Shown in pieces: positions 8,566 to 16,711 of a stretch of 64,000 nt of DNA. Every line of letters begins with the position of its first letter. Positions within the stretch are counted from its first letter, which is position 1. The position numbers and the translations under genes are program-made. Origin of the DNA: DATBLE01 sp036555585 (GTDB taxonomy: Bacteria > Actinomycetota > Thermoleophilia > Gaiellales > Gaiellaceae); contig DATBLE010000017.1 of the NCBI GenBank assembly GCA_036555585.1, forward strand, positions 1-64,000, written 5' to 3'. The notes beneath the pieces are model-generated. The model saw only the letters and a program-made list of their open reading frames with translations, ran no database searches and was not told the DNA's origin.

Positions 8566-9411
8566 TCAGGAGAACCCGTCGAGCGCGGCGTGGACGAGGC
8601 CCGGCAGGGTCTCGAGGTTGTAGCCGCCCTCGAGCACCGCGGCCACGCGCGGCGCGAGCCCCCGGCAGCGCCGGGCGAGCTCCCGGAACCCGTGCCCCGT
8701 CACCTCCATCGACGCGAGCGGGTCGTCGGCGTGGGCGTCGAAGCCGGCCGAGACGATCAGGAGCTCGGGCTCGAATCCGCTCACGGCCGGCTCCACGATC
8801 TCCTCGAACGCGCGGAGGTAGTCCTCGTTGCCCGACCCGGCCGGAAGGGGGACGTTGAGCGTGGTGGCGTTTCCCTCGCCCGGTCGTCCCGTGCCCGGGT
8901 AGAAGGGCCACTGGTGCAGCGAGATGTAGAGGACGCTCGGGTCGTCCCAGAAGATGTCCTGCGTCCCGTTCCCGTGGTGGACGTCCCAGTCGAGGATCGC
9001 CACCCGGTCGAGGCCGTGCTCGGCCTGGGCCGCGCGCGCCGCGATCGCGGCGTTGTTGAACAGGCAGAAGCCCATCGCGCGGTCGGCGGGCGCGTGGTGG
9101 CCAGGCGGCCGGACGAGCGCGAACCCGCCGGTCCGGGCCGCCTCGACCGACGCGCCGGCCGCGAGCAGCGCCGCCTCGAAGCTCGTCGCCGAGGCGGGCG
9201 TGTCGCCGTCCAGCCAGACGTCGGCGTCGATCGAGCGCATCCGCGCGACGTGCTCCGCCGTGTGGCAGCGCTCGACCTGCTCGGCGGTCGCAGGCCCCGC
9301 CTGCTCCCACACGCCGACCGCCGCCAGCAGCACCTCCAGGCGTCGCGGCGACTCCGGGTGGTGCGGGGTCGGGTGCAGCTGCGCCAGCGCCCCGTTGCTG
9401 ACGACCTCCAT
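8566..9411 (-). CDS. HDAC-type (class II) deacetylase
   Basis: A 281-residue zinc deacetylase of the histone deacetylase/acetoin-utilisation superfamily. Visible signatures are LVRPPGHHA (active-site His pair), DWDVHHGNGTQD (charge-relay and zinc ligands), SLHQWPFYPGTG, SAGFDAHADDP (zinc Asp) and LEGGYN. Bacterial members act on acetylated polyamines, acetoin-related proteins or other acetyl-amides. The ATG overlaps the exonuclease stop (TGATG), so it is the third gene of a plsC-exonuclease-deacetylase operon. Substrate unknown. Confidence 0.88.
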   Translation of the reverse strand: MEVVSNGALAQLHPTPHHPESPRRLEVLLAAVGVWEQAGPATAEQVERCHTAEHVARMRSIDADVWLDGDTPASATSFEAALLAAGASVEAARTGGFALVRPPGHHAPADRAMGFCLFNNAAIAARAAQAEHGLDRVAILDWDVHHGNGTQDIFWDDPSVLYISLHQWPFYPGTGRPGEGNATTLNVPLPAGSGNEDYLRAFEEIVEPAVSGFEPELLIVSAGFDAHADDPLASMEVTGHGFRELARRCRGLAPRVAAVLEGGYNLETLPGLVHAALDGFS

Positions 9412-10241
9412 CAGGAGGCGAGCGCCTCGAGCCGCCCGGCGAGGTTGCCGAGGCCCCAGGACGTCGCGAGGGCGGACGCCTCCGCCCACTTGGGCGTTCC
9501 GTCGGCTAGGGAGGGGAGAGGGGCAGAGGCGTCCATCGTCGCGATTCGCCGGTAAAGCAGCAACTCCTCCTTCTGCCCCGCGAACCTCCCGTCCGCCAGG
9601 GCGGCGTCGAGCGAGCCGTACTGGGCGAGGAGCGCAGCCGCCGTCTTCGGCCCGATCCCGCGGGCGCCGGGGAGCTTGTCGGACGGGTCGCCGCGGAGGG
9701 CGATGAAGTCGGGCACCTGGGCGGGCTCGACGCCGTACCGCTCCCTGACCTCCGCCGGCCCGATCCGCGCGAGCTCCGACACGCCCTTGACGGGCTGGAG
9801 GACCGTCGTCCGCTCGGAGACGAGCTGGTACGCGTCTCGATCCGACGTGGCGACGAGCGTGCTGCCGCCGCGCGCCTCCTCCTGTGCGACGGCGGCGGCG
9901 AGGAAGTCGTCGGCCTCGTACCCGTCGCCCTTCGCCGCGCAGAAGCCGAGCGTGCTGACGAGCTCGGGCAGCAGGTCGAGCTGCTCGAGCAGTGCGTCGT
10001 CGAAGACCCGTCCGCTCTGGTACGAGGGGAACGCCTCGCTGCGATAGGTGGGCACGCCGATCGTGTCCCAGCCGACGACGACCGTGCGCGGCTGCTCCGC
10101 CTCCCACAGCCGGAGCAGGAAGTTCGCGAAGCCGACGAGCGCGCCGGACGGCCGCCCGGTCGCGCTGGTCATCGACTTCGGCAGCGCGTGGTAGGCACGG
10201 TGGGCGAGCGAGTCGCCGTCGATCGCGAGCAGCGGCCTCAC
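9411..10241 (-). CDS. Stand-alone 5'-3' exonuclease
   Basis: A 276-residue nuclease related to the 5' nuclease domain of DNA polymerase I, without any polymerase domain. Acidic metal ligands are visible in LLAIDGDSLAHRAYHAL, GYEADDFLAA and ATSDRDAYQL. The helix-hairpin-helix follows at FIALRGDPSDKLPGARGIG. Expected role: removing RNA primers or flaps during replication and repair. The GTG start overlaps the plsC stop (GTGA), so translation is coupled; its own stop overlaps the deacetylase start. Confidence 0.9.
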   Translation of the reverse strand: MRPLLAIDGDSLAHRAYHALPKSMTSATGRPSGALVGFANFLLRLWEAEQPRTVVVGWDTIGVPTYRSEAFPSYQSGRVFDDALLEQLDLLPELVSTLGFCAAKGDGYEADDFLAAAVAQEEARGGSTLVATSDRDAYQLVSERTTVLQPVKGVSELARIGPAEVRERYGVEPAQVPDFIALRGDPSDKLPGARGIGPKTAAALLAQYGSLDAALADGRFAGQKEELLLYRRIATMDASAPLPSLADGTPKWAEASALATSWGLGNLAGRLEALAS

Positions 10242-10849
10242 AGCGCCTCGTACAGCCCGTAGACGCGCTCCATCAGCCGTTCGGTCGCGAGCTGATAGGC
10301 CTGCCGCGGCGCCTTCCCCTCGAGGTCGTCGACCGGAACCGGCTCGCCGTAGGCGACCCGGAGCTTCGGCAGGCGCGACAGGCGGTCCATGCCCTTGATC
10401 GCCGCGGGCACGAGCGGCACGCCCGCCGTGAGCGCGACCCGGGCGGAGCCCGGACGCGGCTTGTGCTCGAACTTCTTGCGGAGGCCCTTGGTCTGGCGCG
10501 TGCCCTCCGGGAACATCGCCACCACCCCGCCCGCACGGCAGAGCCCGACCGCCGCCTCGACCGCTTCGACGTCGGCCTCGCCGCGCCGGACCGGAAACGC
10601 TCCGCCGGCACGGAGCGGCGGCCCGAGGATCGGGTTGAAGAGCTCGGCCTTGGCCATGAACAGGAGCTGCCGCTTCGGCCAGAGCGGCATCCCGAGCGGC
10701 CACGGGTCGAAGTTGGAGGTGTGGTTCGCGGCGAGCACGAACCCTCCCTCGGCGGGGAGGTTCTCGAGGCCGTGGTGCTCGAGGCGGAAGAGCCAGTGCA
10801 GCACCGGCCACGAGACGATCGCCACGAAGTTGTAGAAGGGCGTCGGCAT
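10238..10849 (-). CDS. 1-acyl-glycerol-3-phosphate acyltransferase (PlsC-like)
   Basis: A 203-residue acyltransferase of phospholipid synthesis. The HX4D motif (ANHTSNFDP), the Arg-containing block FPVRRGEAD, and the substrate motif MFPEGTR are present in order, followed by GVPLVPAAIKG. An N-terminal hydrophobic segment suggests membrane association. It is first in a three-gene operon and divergent from topA with 80 nt between, where both promoters must lie. GGAG precedes the ATG. Confidence 0.88.
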   Translation of the reverse strand: MPTPFYNFVAIVSWPVLHWLFRLEHHGLENLPAEGGFVLAANHTSNFDPWPLGMPLWPKRQLLFMAKAELFNPILGPPLRAGGAFPVRRGEADVEAVEAAVGLCRAGGVVAMFPEGTRQTKGLRKKFEHKPRPGSARVALTAGVPLVPAAIKGMDRLSRLPKLRVAYGEPVPVDDLEGKAPRQAYQLATERLMERVYGLYEAL

Positions 10850-10929
10850 CGCTCCGTTCCAGTATCGCCGTGCAACGACTTGGTGACGTCCGGCGGCGAC
10901 GGTTGACCTCGGCGCTAACGTGTTCCGCC

Positions 10930-13485
10930 GTGCCGACGAAACTGGTGATCGTCGAGTCGCCCGCCAAGGCCAAGACCATCGCGGGCTACCTCGGGCCGGG
11001 ATTCGTGGTCGAGTCCAGCATCGGGCACATCCGCGACCTGCCCGAGCGCGCGTCCGAGATCCCCAAGGAGAAGCGCGAGCGGTACGGCGCGCTCGGCGTC
11101 GCCATCGACGACGGCTTCGAGCCCTACTACGTCGTCGACCCCGACAAGAAGAAGGTGGTCGCCGCGCTGAAGAAGAAGCTGAAGGAGGCGGACGAGCTGC
11201 TGCTGGCGACGGACGAGGACCGCGAGGGCGAAGCGATCGCCTGGCACCTCCTGCAGGAGCTGAAGCCGAAGGTGCCGCACCGGCGCATGGTCTTCCACGA
11301 GATCACGAAGCACGCGATCGAGGACGCGCTCGCCAATCCGCGCCCGGTGGACGAGGCGCTCGTCGACTCGCAGGAGACGCGGCGGATCCTCGACCGGCTC
11401 TACGGCTACGAGGTCTCGCCGGTGCTCTGGAAGAAGGTGATGCCGCGGCTCTCGGCCGGGCGCGTCCAGTCGGTCGCCACCCGTCTCGTCGTCGAGCGCG
11501 AGCGCGAGCGGATGGCCTTCGTCTCGGCCGCCTACTGGGACCTCGAGGGCACCTTCGATCCGGGCCGGTTCACGGCGAGGCTGGTCGCGCTCGACGGCGC
11601 CCGGATCGCCCAGGGCCGCGACTTCGGCCCGGACGGGCAGCTGAAGGGCGACGCCAGGCAGCTGGACGAGGACGGCGCCCGCGGCCTGGCCGGCCGGCTC
11701 GAGGGAGCGGAGTTCTCGGTCCGCTCGGTCGACGAGAAGCCCTACACGCGCCGGCCGGCTCCCCCGTTCATGACCTCGACGCTCCAGCAGGAGGCGAGCA
11801 GAAAGCTGCGCTTCTCGGCGCAGACCACCATGCGCGTCGCGCAGCGCCTCTACGAGCGCGGCTACATCACCTACATGCGCACCGACTCGACGACGCTGTC
11901 CGAGACGGCGCTGACCGCCGCCCGCACCCAGGCGCGTGAGCTGTACGGCGCCGAGTACGTCCCCGACGCGCCGCGGCGCTACGACCGCAAGGTCAAGAAC
12001 GCCCAGGAGGCGCACGAGGCGATCCGCCCTGCGGGCGAGCGCTTCCGCCTTCCCGACGAGGTCAAGGGCGAGCTCGACCGCGACGAGCAGGGCCTGTACG
12101 AGCTGGTCTGGATGCGCACGGTCGCCTCGCAGATGGCGGATGTGCGCGGCCGGACGGTGACGGTGCGGCTCGGTGCGATCTCCTCTGCGGAGGAAGACGC
12201 CGAGTTCGGCGTCAGCGGTACGGTGATCACCTTCCGGGGGTTCCTCGCCGCCTACGAGGAGGGCCGCGACGAGACGGTCGACGACGACGAGGAGCGCCGC
12301 CTGCCGCCGCTCGGCGCGGGCGACCCTGTGCAGGCCCTGGCGCTGGAGCCGCAGGGCCACGAGACCTCTCCGCCGGCGCGCTACACCGAGCCGACGCTGG
12401 TGAAGGCGCTGGAGGACCGGGGCATCGGCCGTCCCTCCACCTACGCCTCGATCCTCGGGACGATCCTCGACCGCGGCTACGTCGGCAAGAAGGGCACTGC
12501 GCTCGTTCCCACGTTCCTCGCGTTCGCGGTCACGAAGCTCCTCGAGGAGCACTACGGCCGGCTCGTCGACTACGGCTTCACCGCCAGCATGGAGGACGAT
12601 CTCGACCGCATCGCCGCGGGCGAGGAGCAGCGGGTCGACTGGCTGACGCGCTTCTACAACGGCACGAACGGCGAACCGGGGCTGCATCAGCTCGTCACCG
12701 AGCACCTGGACGAGATCGACGCGAGAGCGGTCAACTCGATCGAGCTGCCCGGCACCGACATCGTCGTCCGCGTCGGCCGGTACGGGCCCTACCTCGAGCG
12801 CGGCGACGAGCGGGCCTCCCTCCCGGAGGACATCGTCCCGGACGAGCTCACGGCCGAGCGGGCGGCGGAGCTGCTCGCCGCGCCCGGCGACGCGCGCGAG
12901 CTCGGCGTCCACCCCGAGACCGCCCGCCCCGTGCTGCTGCGGAGCGGCCGCTACGGGCCGTACGTGACCGAGGAGCTACCGGAGGGCTCGGAGGAGAAGC
13001 CGCGCACGGCCTCGCTCTTCTCGACGATGACGCCCGAGAGCCTGACTCTCGACGACGCCGTCAGGCTGCTCTCGCTCCCGCGTGTGGTGGGACTCGCCGA
13101 CGGCGAGGAGGTGCTCGCGATGAACGGGCGCTACGGGCCGTTCATCAAGCGCGGCTCGGATACCCGCTCGCTCGACGGCGAAGAGCAGATCTTCACCATC
13201 CAGCTGGACGAGGCGCTCGCCCTGCTCGCGGCGCCGAAGACGCGCCGCGGCCGCGGCGGACCGAAGCCGCCGCTCCGCGAGCTGGGCCAAGACCCCTCGT
13301 CCGGGCGTCCAGTCGTGGTCAAGGACGGCCGATTTGGTCCGTACGTGACGGATGGGGAGACGAATGCCAGCCTGCGCGGGGGAGATTCGGTCGAAACGCT
13401 CACGCTCGACAGGGGGGTCGAGCTGCTCGCCGAGCGCCGCTCGAAGGGATCGGCTTCCAGCCGGCGCCCGCGGGGTCGGAAGTAG
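10930..13485 (+). CDS. topA: DNA topoisomerase I
   Basis: An 851-residue type IA topoisomerase that relaxes negative supercoils. GTG 10930 starts directly at the Toprim domain (PTKLVIVESPAKAKTI); there is no binding site, but TAACGT lies 8 nt upstream, so a leaderless mRNA is possible. Toprim acidic residues are in LLATDEDREGEAIAWHL. The active-site Tyr is Y315 in ITYMRTDST. Instead of C-terminal zinc fingers there are four repeats with a GRYGP/GRFGP core (near 12779, 12946, 13127, 13330), as in actinobacterial enzymes. The tail is Arg/Lys-rich. Confidence 0.97.
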   Translation: MPTKLVIVESPAKAKTIAGYLGPGFVVESSIGHIRDLPERASEIPKEKRERYGALGVAIDDGFEPYYVVDPDKKKVVAALKKKLKEADELLLATDEDREGEAIAWHLLQELKPKVPHRRMVFHEITKHAIEDALANPRPVDEALVDSQETRRILDRLYGYEVSPVLWKKVMPRLSAGRVQSVATRLVVERERERMAFVSAAYWDLEGTFDPGRFTARLVALDGARIAQGRDFGPDGQLKGDARQLDEDGARGLAGRLEGAEFSVRSVDEKPYTRRPAPPFMTSTLQQEASRKLRFSAQTTMRVAQRLYERGYITYMRTDSTTLSETALTAARTQARELYGAEYVPDAPRRYDRKVKNAQEAHEAIRPAGERFRLPDEVKGELDRDEQGLYELVWMRTVASQMADVRGRTVTVRLGAISSAEEDAEFGVSGTVITFRGFLAAYEEGRDETVDDDEERRLPPLGAGDPVQALALEPQGHETSPPARYTEPTLVKALEDRGIGRPSTYASILGTILDRGYVGKKGTALVPTFLAFAVTKLLEEHYGRLVDYGFTASMEDDLDRIAAGEEQRVDWLTRFYNGTNGEPGLHQLVTEHLDEIDARAVNSIELPGTDIVVRVGRYGPYLERGDERASLPEDIVPDELTAERAAELLAAPGDARELGVHPETARPVLLRSGRYGPYVTEELPEGSEEKPRTASLFSTMTPESLTLDDAVRLLSLPRVVGLADGEEVLAMNGRYGPFIKRGSDTRSLDGEEQIFTIQLDEALALLAAPKTRRGRGGPKPPLRELGQDPSSGRPVVVKDGRFGPYVTDGETNASLRGGDSVETLTLDRGVELLAERRSKGSASSRRPRGRK

Positions 13486-13602
13486 TCACCCACGCCGGCC
13501 GCCGAACCTGCCAACCTTTTGCCGAGCCGCACGTCTTGGAATCCACCACCCCTGGATCGCCGGAATACGTATTCACAGGCACGCGTTCGTTTCTTCACAG
13601 AC

Positions 13603-13689
13603 CCCTAACGGGACCGTCCTAGGCTGGACGGGCGGGCAGGAGCCCGCAACCCGGAGGTGGCTGGAACGACTAGGAGATTCCCGTTAGGG
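13603..13689 (+). promoter_or_regulatory. Structured leader of the primary sigma gene
   Basis: An 87-nt region folds back on itself. CCCTAACGGGA (13603-13613) pairs perfectly with TCCCGTTAGGG (13679-13689). Inside, after a symmetric 3-nt loop, TCCTAG (13617-13622) pairs with CTAGGA (13670-13675). A further stem, GCGGGC/GCCCGC with loop AGGA, is at 13632-13647. The right arm contains AGGAG and ends on the G of the GTG at 13689, so it would hide the ribosome binding site if that GTG is the start. The rest of the 13486-13602 gap shows nothing convincing. Confidence 0.5.
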
Positions 13690-14810
13690 TGAGAAAGTTT
13701 GGGGAATCGAAACCGAGAAGAGAACAGGGGAAAGAGAGCCACTTGACGCAGAATCAGTTGCACGAATTGCTCGAAAGCGATCAGGCCCGCCTGCTGATCG
13801 AGGGCGCCGAGGAGCGCGGCTTCGTCGAGCCCGCGGAGCTCGAGGCGTTCGCGCTGGAGCACGACCTCGGCGAAGACGAGGTCGAGCAGCTGTCGCGCGA
13901 GCTCGAGACGATCGGGCTCGAGGTCGGCAAGCCCGTCGACGAGGCCGAGCCGGCCGCCCCTGCCGCCGCGACCTACGACGCGGGGCCGGTCAGCGGCGCC
14001 GCCGACAGTCTCCAGCTGTTCCTGGCCGACGTCGGTCGCCACAAGCTGCTGACCGCCGCCGAGGAGGTCTACCTCGCGAAGGCGATCGAGCGCGGCGACC
14101 CGACCGCGAAGCGGCGGATGATCGAGTCCAACCTGCGCCTGGTCGTGTCGATCGCGAAGGGCTACCGCGGCCTGGGCGTCCCGTTCCTCGACCTGATCCA
14201 GGAGGGAACGCTCGGCCTGAACCGGGCGGTCGAGAAGTTCGACTGGCGCCGCGGCTACAAGTTCTCCACCTACGCGACCTGGTGGATCCGGCAGTCGGTG
14301 CAGCGCGCCGTGGCCAACCACGCGCGCACGATCCGCGTCCCCGTCCACGTGGTCGAGCGTCAGCAGAAGCTCGGCCGGGCGGCCCGCCGGCTCGAGGTCG
14401 AGCTCGGGCGCGAGGCGACCAAGGCCGAGCTGGCCGAGGCGACCGGCCTGCCGATCCAGCACGTCGACGAGGCGCTCTCCGCCGCCCACGCGTCGGTCTC
14501 GCTGAACCAGACGGTCGGCGCCGACGACGAGGGCGAGCTCGGCGACCTGTTCGCCGACCGCGAGGCGGCCGACCCGTTCGACGAGGCCGAGGAGTCGCTC
14601 CGCCGCCAGGGCGTGCGCAAGGCGCTGGACGCGCTGCCGGAGCGCGAGCGGCGCATCCTCGAGCTGCGCTTCGGGTTCGAGGGCGAGCCCTGGACGCTGG
14701 AGGCGATCGGGCACGAGCTCGACCTGACGCGCGAGCGCGTTCGCCAGCTCGAGGGCCAGGCACTGGCCCGGCTTGCGGCGCTGCGCGACCTCCAGTCAGT
14801 CGCTGCGTAG
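13689..14810 (+). CDS. rpoD: Primary RNA polymerase sigma factor (RpoD/SigA family)
   Basis: A 373-residue sigma-70. Region 1.2 is at SLQLFLADVGRHKLLTAAEE. Region 2 contains NLRLVVSIAKGYRG, FLDLIQEGTLGLNRAV and YKFSTYATWWIRQSVQRA (-10 recognition). Region 3 follows (RTIRVPVHV). Region 4 ends with EAIGHELDLTRERVRQLEG. All parts of a housekeeping group 1/2 factor are present; the N-terminus is short and acidic. GTG 13689 gives the longest form; TTG 13743 is an alternative that drops the basic 18-residue leader. Expression may be controlled by the hairpin leader directly upstream. Confidence 0.9.
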   Translation: MRKFGESKPRREQGKESHLTQNQLHELLESDQARLLIEGAEERGFVEPAELEAFALEHDLGEDEVEQLSRELETIGLEVGKPVDEAEPAAPAAATYDAGPVSGAADSLQLFLADVGRHKLLTAAEEVYLAKAIERGDPTAKRRMIESNLRLVVSIAKGYRGLGVPFLDLIQEGTLGLNRAVEKFDWRRGYKFSTYATWWIRQSVQRAVANHARTIRVPVHVVERQQKLGRAARRLEVELGREATKAELAEATGLPIQHVDEALSAAHASVSLNQTVGADDEGELGDLFADREAADPFDEAEESLRRQGVRKALDALPERERRILELRFGFEGEPWTLEAIGHELDLTRERVRQLEGQALARLAALRDLQSVAA

Positions 14811-14835
14811 AGCCGTTCTCGGCCAACCAAAGGGC

Positions 14836-14864
14836 ACTTCGCCACGTCGAAGTTGGCATAGACT
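14836..14864 (+). promoter_or_regulatory. Possible promoter/operator of the peptide-binding protein gene
   Basis: A perfect inverted repeat ACTTCG-CCACGT-CGAAGT (14836-14853) overlaps the -35 region of a candidate -10 box TAGACT (14859-14864), 28 nt before the start codon. The -35 is poor, so an activator or repressor site is plausible. By eye only. Confidence 0.35.
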
Positions 14865-14892
14865 CGCCACACCCATCGACGAAGGGGAGTAC

Positions 14893-16458
14893 ATGACAAG
14901 GAAGCGATTCGGCTGGCGGGCAGCTGGAGCCGTCGCGGTCCTGGCGCTCGTCGCCATGGCTGCGGTGGCCGCGTCCGCCTGGGCCCGGGGCGGTCACGCC
15001 CAGGCCACGACGCTCGTCGACGGCACCACCGACAGCGTCACGAACCTCGACCCGGCCAACGAGTACGACTACGGGTCGGCCACGCTCGACCTGCTGATGT
15101 TCCAGGGGCTGTACGGCTATCCGCACGGCGCGAAGCTGGAGCCCGTGCTGGCGACCAAGTGCGCGGCCAAGGGCGGCAACGCGACCTGGGCCTGCACCCT
15201 GCGGCGGAACGTCAAGTTCGCCGACGGGACGCCGTTCACCTCGGCGGACGTCAAGTGGACGTTCGACCGGGTGATCAAGATCAAGGGCGACCAGGGCATC
15301 TACGCACTGCTCTCCAACCTGAAGAGCACGAGCGTGAACGGCACCTACGGGGTCACCTTCCACCTGAAGACGCCCCAGTCGACCTGGCCGTTCATCCTGG
15401 CGACGAGCGCGGGCTACATCGTCCCGAAAGCGCTCTACCCGGCCGACAAGATCCGCGACAACTCCGAGTCGCAGGTCGGCACCGGGCCGTACCAGCTGGT
15501 CAAGTACACGCCCGGCCAGCAGGCGGTCTTCAAGGCCAACGAGAACTACTGGGGGCCCAAGCCCAAGAACGACAACCTGATCATCAACTACTACTCGAAG
15601 TCCTCGACCATGAAGCTCGCCCTGCAGCGCGGGGAGATCGACATGGCGTTCCGCGAGTTCACGCCCACCGAGCTCCTCTCGCTCGGCAAGGCGAGCGGGA
15701 TCAAGGTTCACGCCGGCAACGGCGTGGCGATCCGCTACCTGGTCTTCAACCCGACGCGGGCGCCGACGAACAACATCGCCGTCCGCAAGGCGATCGCCTA
15801 CCTGATCCCGCGGCAGACGATCGCGACCCGCGTCTACCACGGGTTCGTGAAGCCGCTCTACTCGATGGTGCCGTCCGGCCTGCCCGGTCACATCGACGCG
15901 TTCGCGACGACGTACGGCCGGGCCCCGAGCGTGGCGAAGGCCCGCGCGGCGCTGAAGGCGGCCGGCGTCACGACGCCCGTGCCGATCGACATCTGGTGGA
16001 CGCCGAGCCACTACGGCGACGCCTCCGCCGACGAGTACGCCGAGATCCAGCGGGCGCTGAACGCGAGCGGCCTGTTCAAGGTGACGCTGAAGTCGGCGGA
16101 GTGGGCGCAGTACAGCGCCCAGCCCGGTAAGCGGTACAACGCCTTCCAGCTCGGGTGGTTCCCGGACTACGTGGACGGCGAGGACTACATCGTGCCCTTC
16201 TACCAGCCGGACAACTTCATGTCGAACGACTACAACAGCAAGCCGATGAACGCCCTGATCAAGAAGGAGTACACGGCGAAGACGACCGCAGCGCGCCTCG
16301 CCGTGATCAGGGCGGCGCAGGTGCTCTCGGCGAAGGAGGTGCCGATCATCCCGTACTGGCAGGGCAAGATGGTCGCCGTCTCCCGGAGCAACGTGAAGGG
16401 CATCGACAGCACGCTGGACGCCGCGTTCCTGATGCGGTTCTGGCTGCTCTCGAAGTAG
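14893..16458 (+). CDS. Peptide ABC transporter substrate-binding protein
   Basis: A 521-residue exported binding protein of the SBP_bac_5 (DppA/OppA) family. ATG 14893 follows GGGGAG. A signal sequence covers residues 1-30 and there is no lipobox Cys, so membrane attachment is unclear. Family blocks are visible: GTTDSVTNLDPANEYDYG, LRRNVKFADGTPFTSADV, GTGPYQLVKYTPGQ, NENYWG, and the C-terminal domain with RKAIAYLI. It should capture oligopeptides for the permeases downstream. A strong hairpin after the gene probably makes its mRNA more abundant than that of the permeases. Confidence 0.92.
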   Translation: MTRKRFGWRAAGAVAVLALVAMAAVAASAWARGGHAQATTLVDGTTDSVTNLDPANEYDYGSATLDLLMFQGLYGYPHGAKLEPVLATKCAAKGGNATWACTLRRNVKFADGTPFTSADVKWTFDRVIKIKGDQGIYALLSNLKSTSVNGTYGVTFHLKTPQSTWPFILATSAGYIVPKALYPADKIRDNSESQVGTGPYQLVKYTPGQQAVFKANENYWGPKPKNDNLIINYYSKSSTMKLALQRGEIDMAFREFTPTELLSLGKASGIKVHAGNGVAIRYLVFNPTRAPTNNIAVRKAIAYLIPRQTIATRVYHGFVKPLYSMVPSGLPGHIDAFATTYGRAPSVAKARAALKAAGVTTPVPIDIWWTPSHYGDASADEYAEIQRALNASGLFKVTLKSAEWAQYSAQPGKRYNAFQLGWFPDYVDGEDYIVPFYQPDNFMSNDYNSKPMNALIKKEYTAKTTAARLAVIRAAQVLSAKEVPIIPYWQGKMVAVSRSNVKGIDSTLDAAFLMRFWLLSK

Positions 16459-16472
16459 GCAGGGCACCGAAG

Positions 16473-16511
16473 CACGCGCGGAGGGGCGCCGACGGCGCCC
16501 CTCCGGCGCGT
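16473..16511 (+). terminator. Intra-operon hairpin terminator/attenuator
   Basis: GGAGGGGCGCC (16480-16490) pairs with GGCGCCCCTCC (16494-16504) across a 3-nt loop, and the stem extends through ACGCGC/GCGCGT with one bulge. It lies 15 nt after the binding-protein gene. Then follow a possible -10 box (TAACCT, 16530-16535) and the first 167-nt element. Confidence 0.6.
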
Positions 16512-16544
16512 CGCGCGGCAGGGGACGTCTAACCTCGGAGGGTC

Positions 16545-16711
16545 GTGCCCCTTCCAGCAATAGTCAGAGCATCTCTGGCGACGCCCGGAACCGCCAGGCG
16601 GCGTCCTCAGTCGCGCCAATATCTGATTTCGATATTGGCGCTCCCTGCGTCCTTGCCTGGCGGCCCCGGTCACTCGCCAGAGACGCGAGACCATCACTGG
16701 AAGGGGCACTG
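16545..16711 (+). repeat. 167-nt nested-hairpin element, copy 1
   Basis: One of two copies (the other at 17750-17916) that are 161/167 identical and end one base before a permease ATG. Terminal arms GTGCCCCTTCCAG and CTGGAAGGGGCAC pair over 13 bp. Inside are a 10-bp stem (element positions 28-37 with 130-139), a 14-bp stem (41-54 with 112-125, two A-C mismatches here), and a central 11-bp hairpin (69-79 with 87-97, loop TGATTTC). The right terminal arm supplies GGAAGGGG as the permease ribosome binding site; the left arm is its perfect complement. A possible -10 box, TAACCT, 9 nt before the element would start transcription almost exactly at its first base. Confidence 0.85.

Noticed and set aside
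13603..13689. Known riboswitch class for the sigma-gene leader
   Set aside because: I compared it by eye with TPP, cobalamin, SAM, c-di-GMP, c-di-AMP, fluoride and ZTP consensus features and none fitted.
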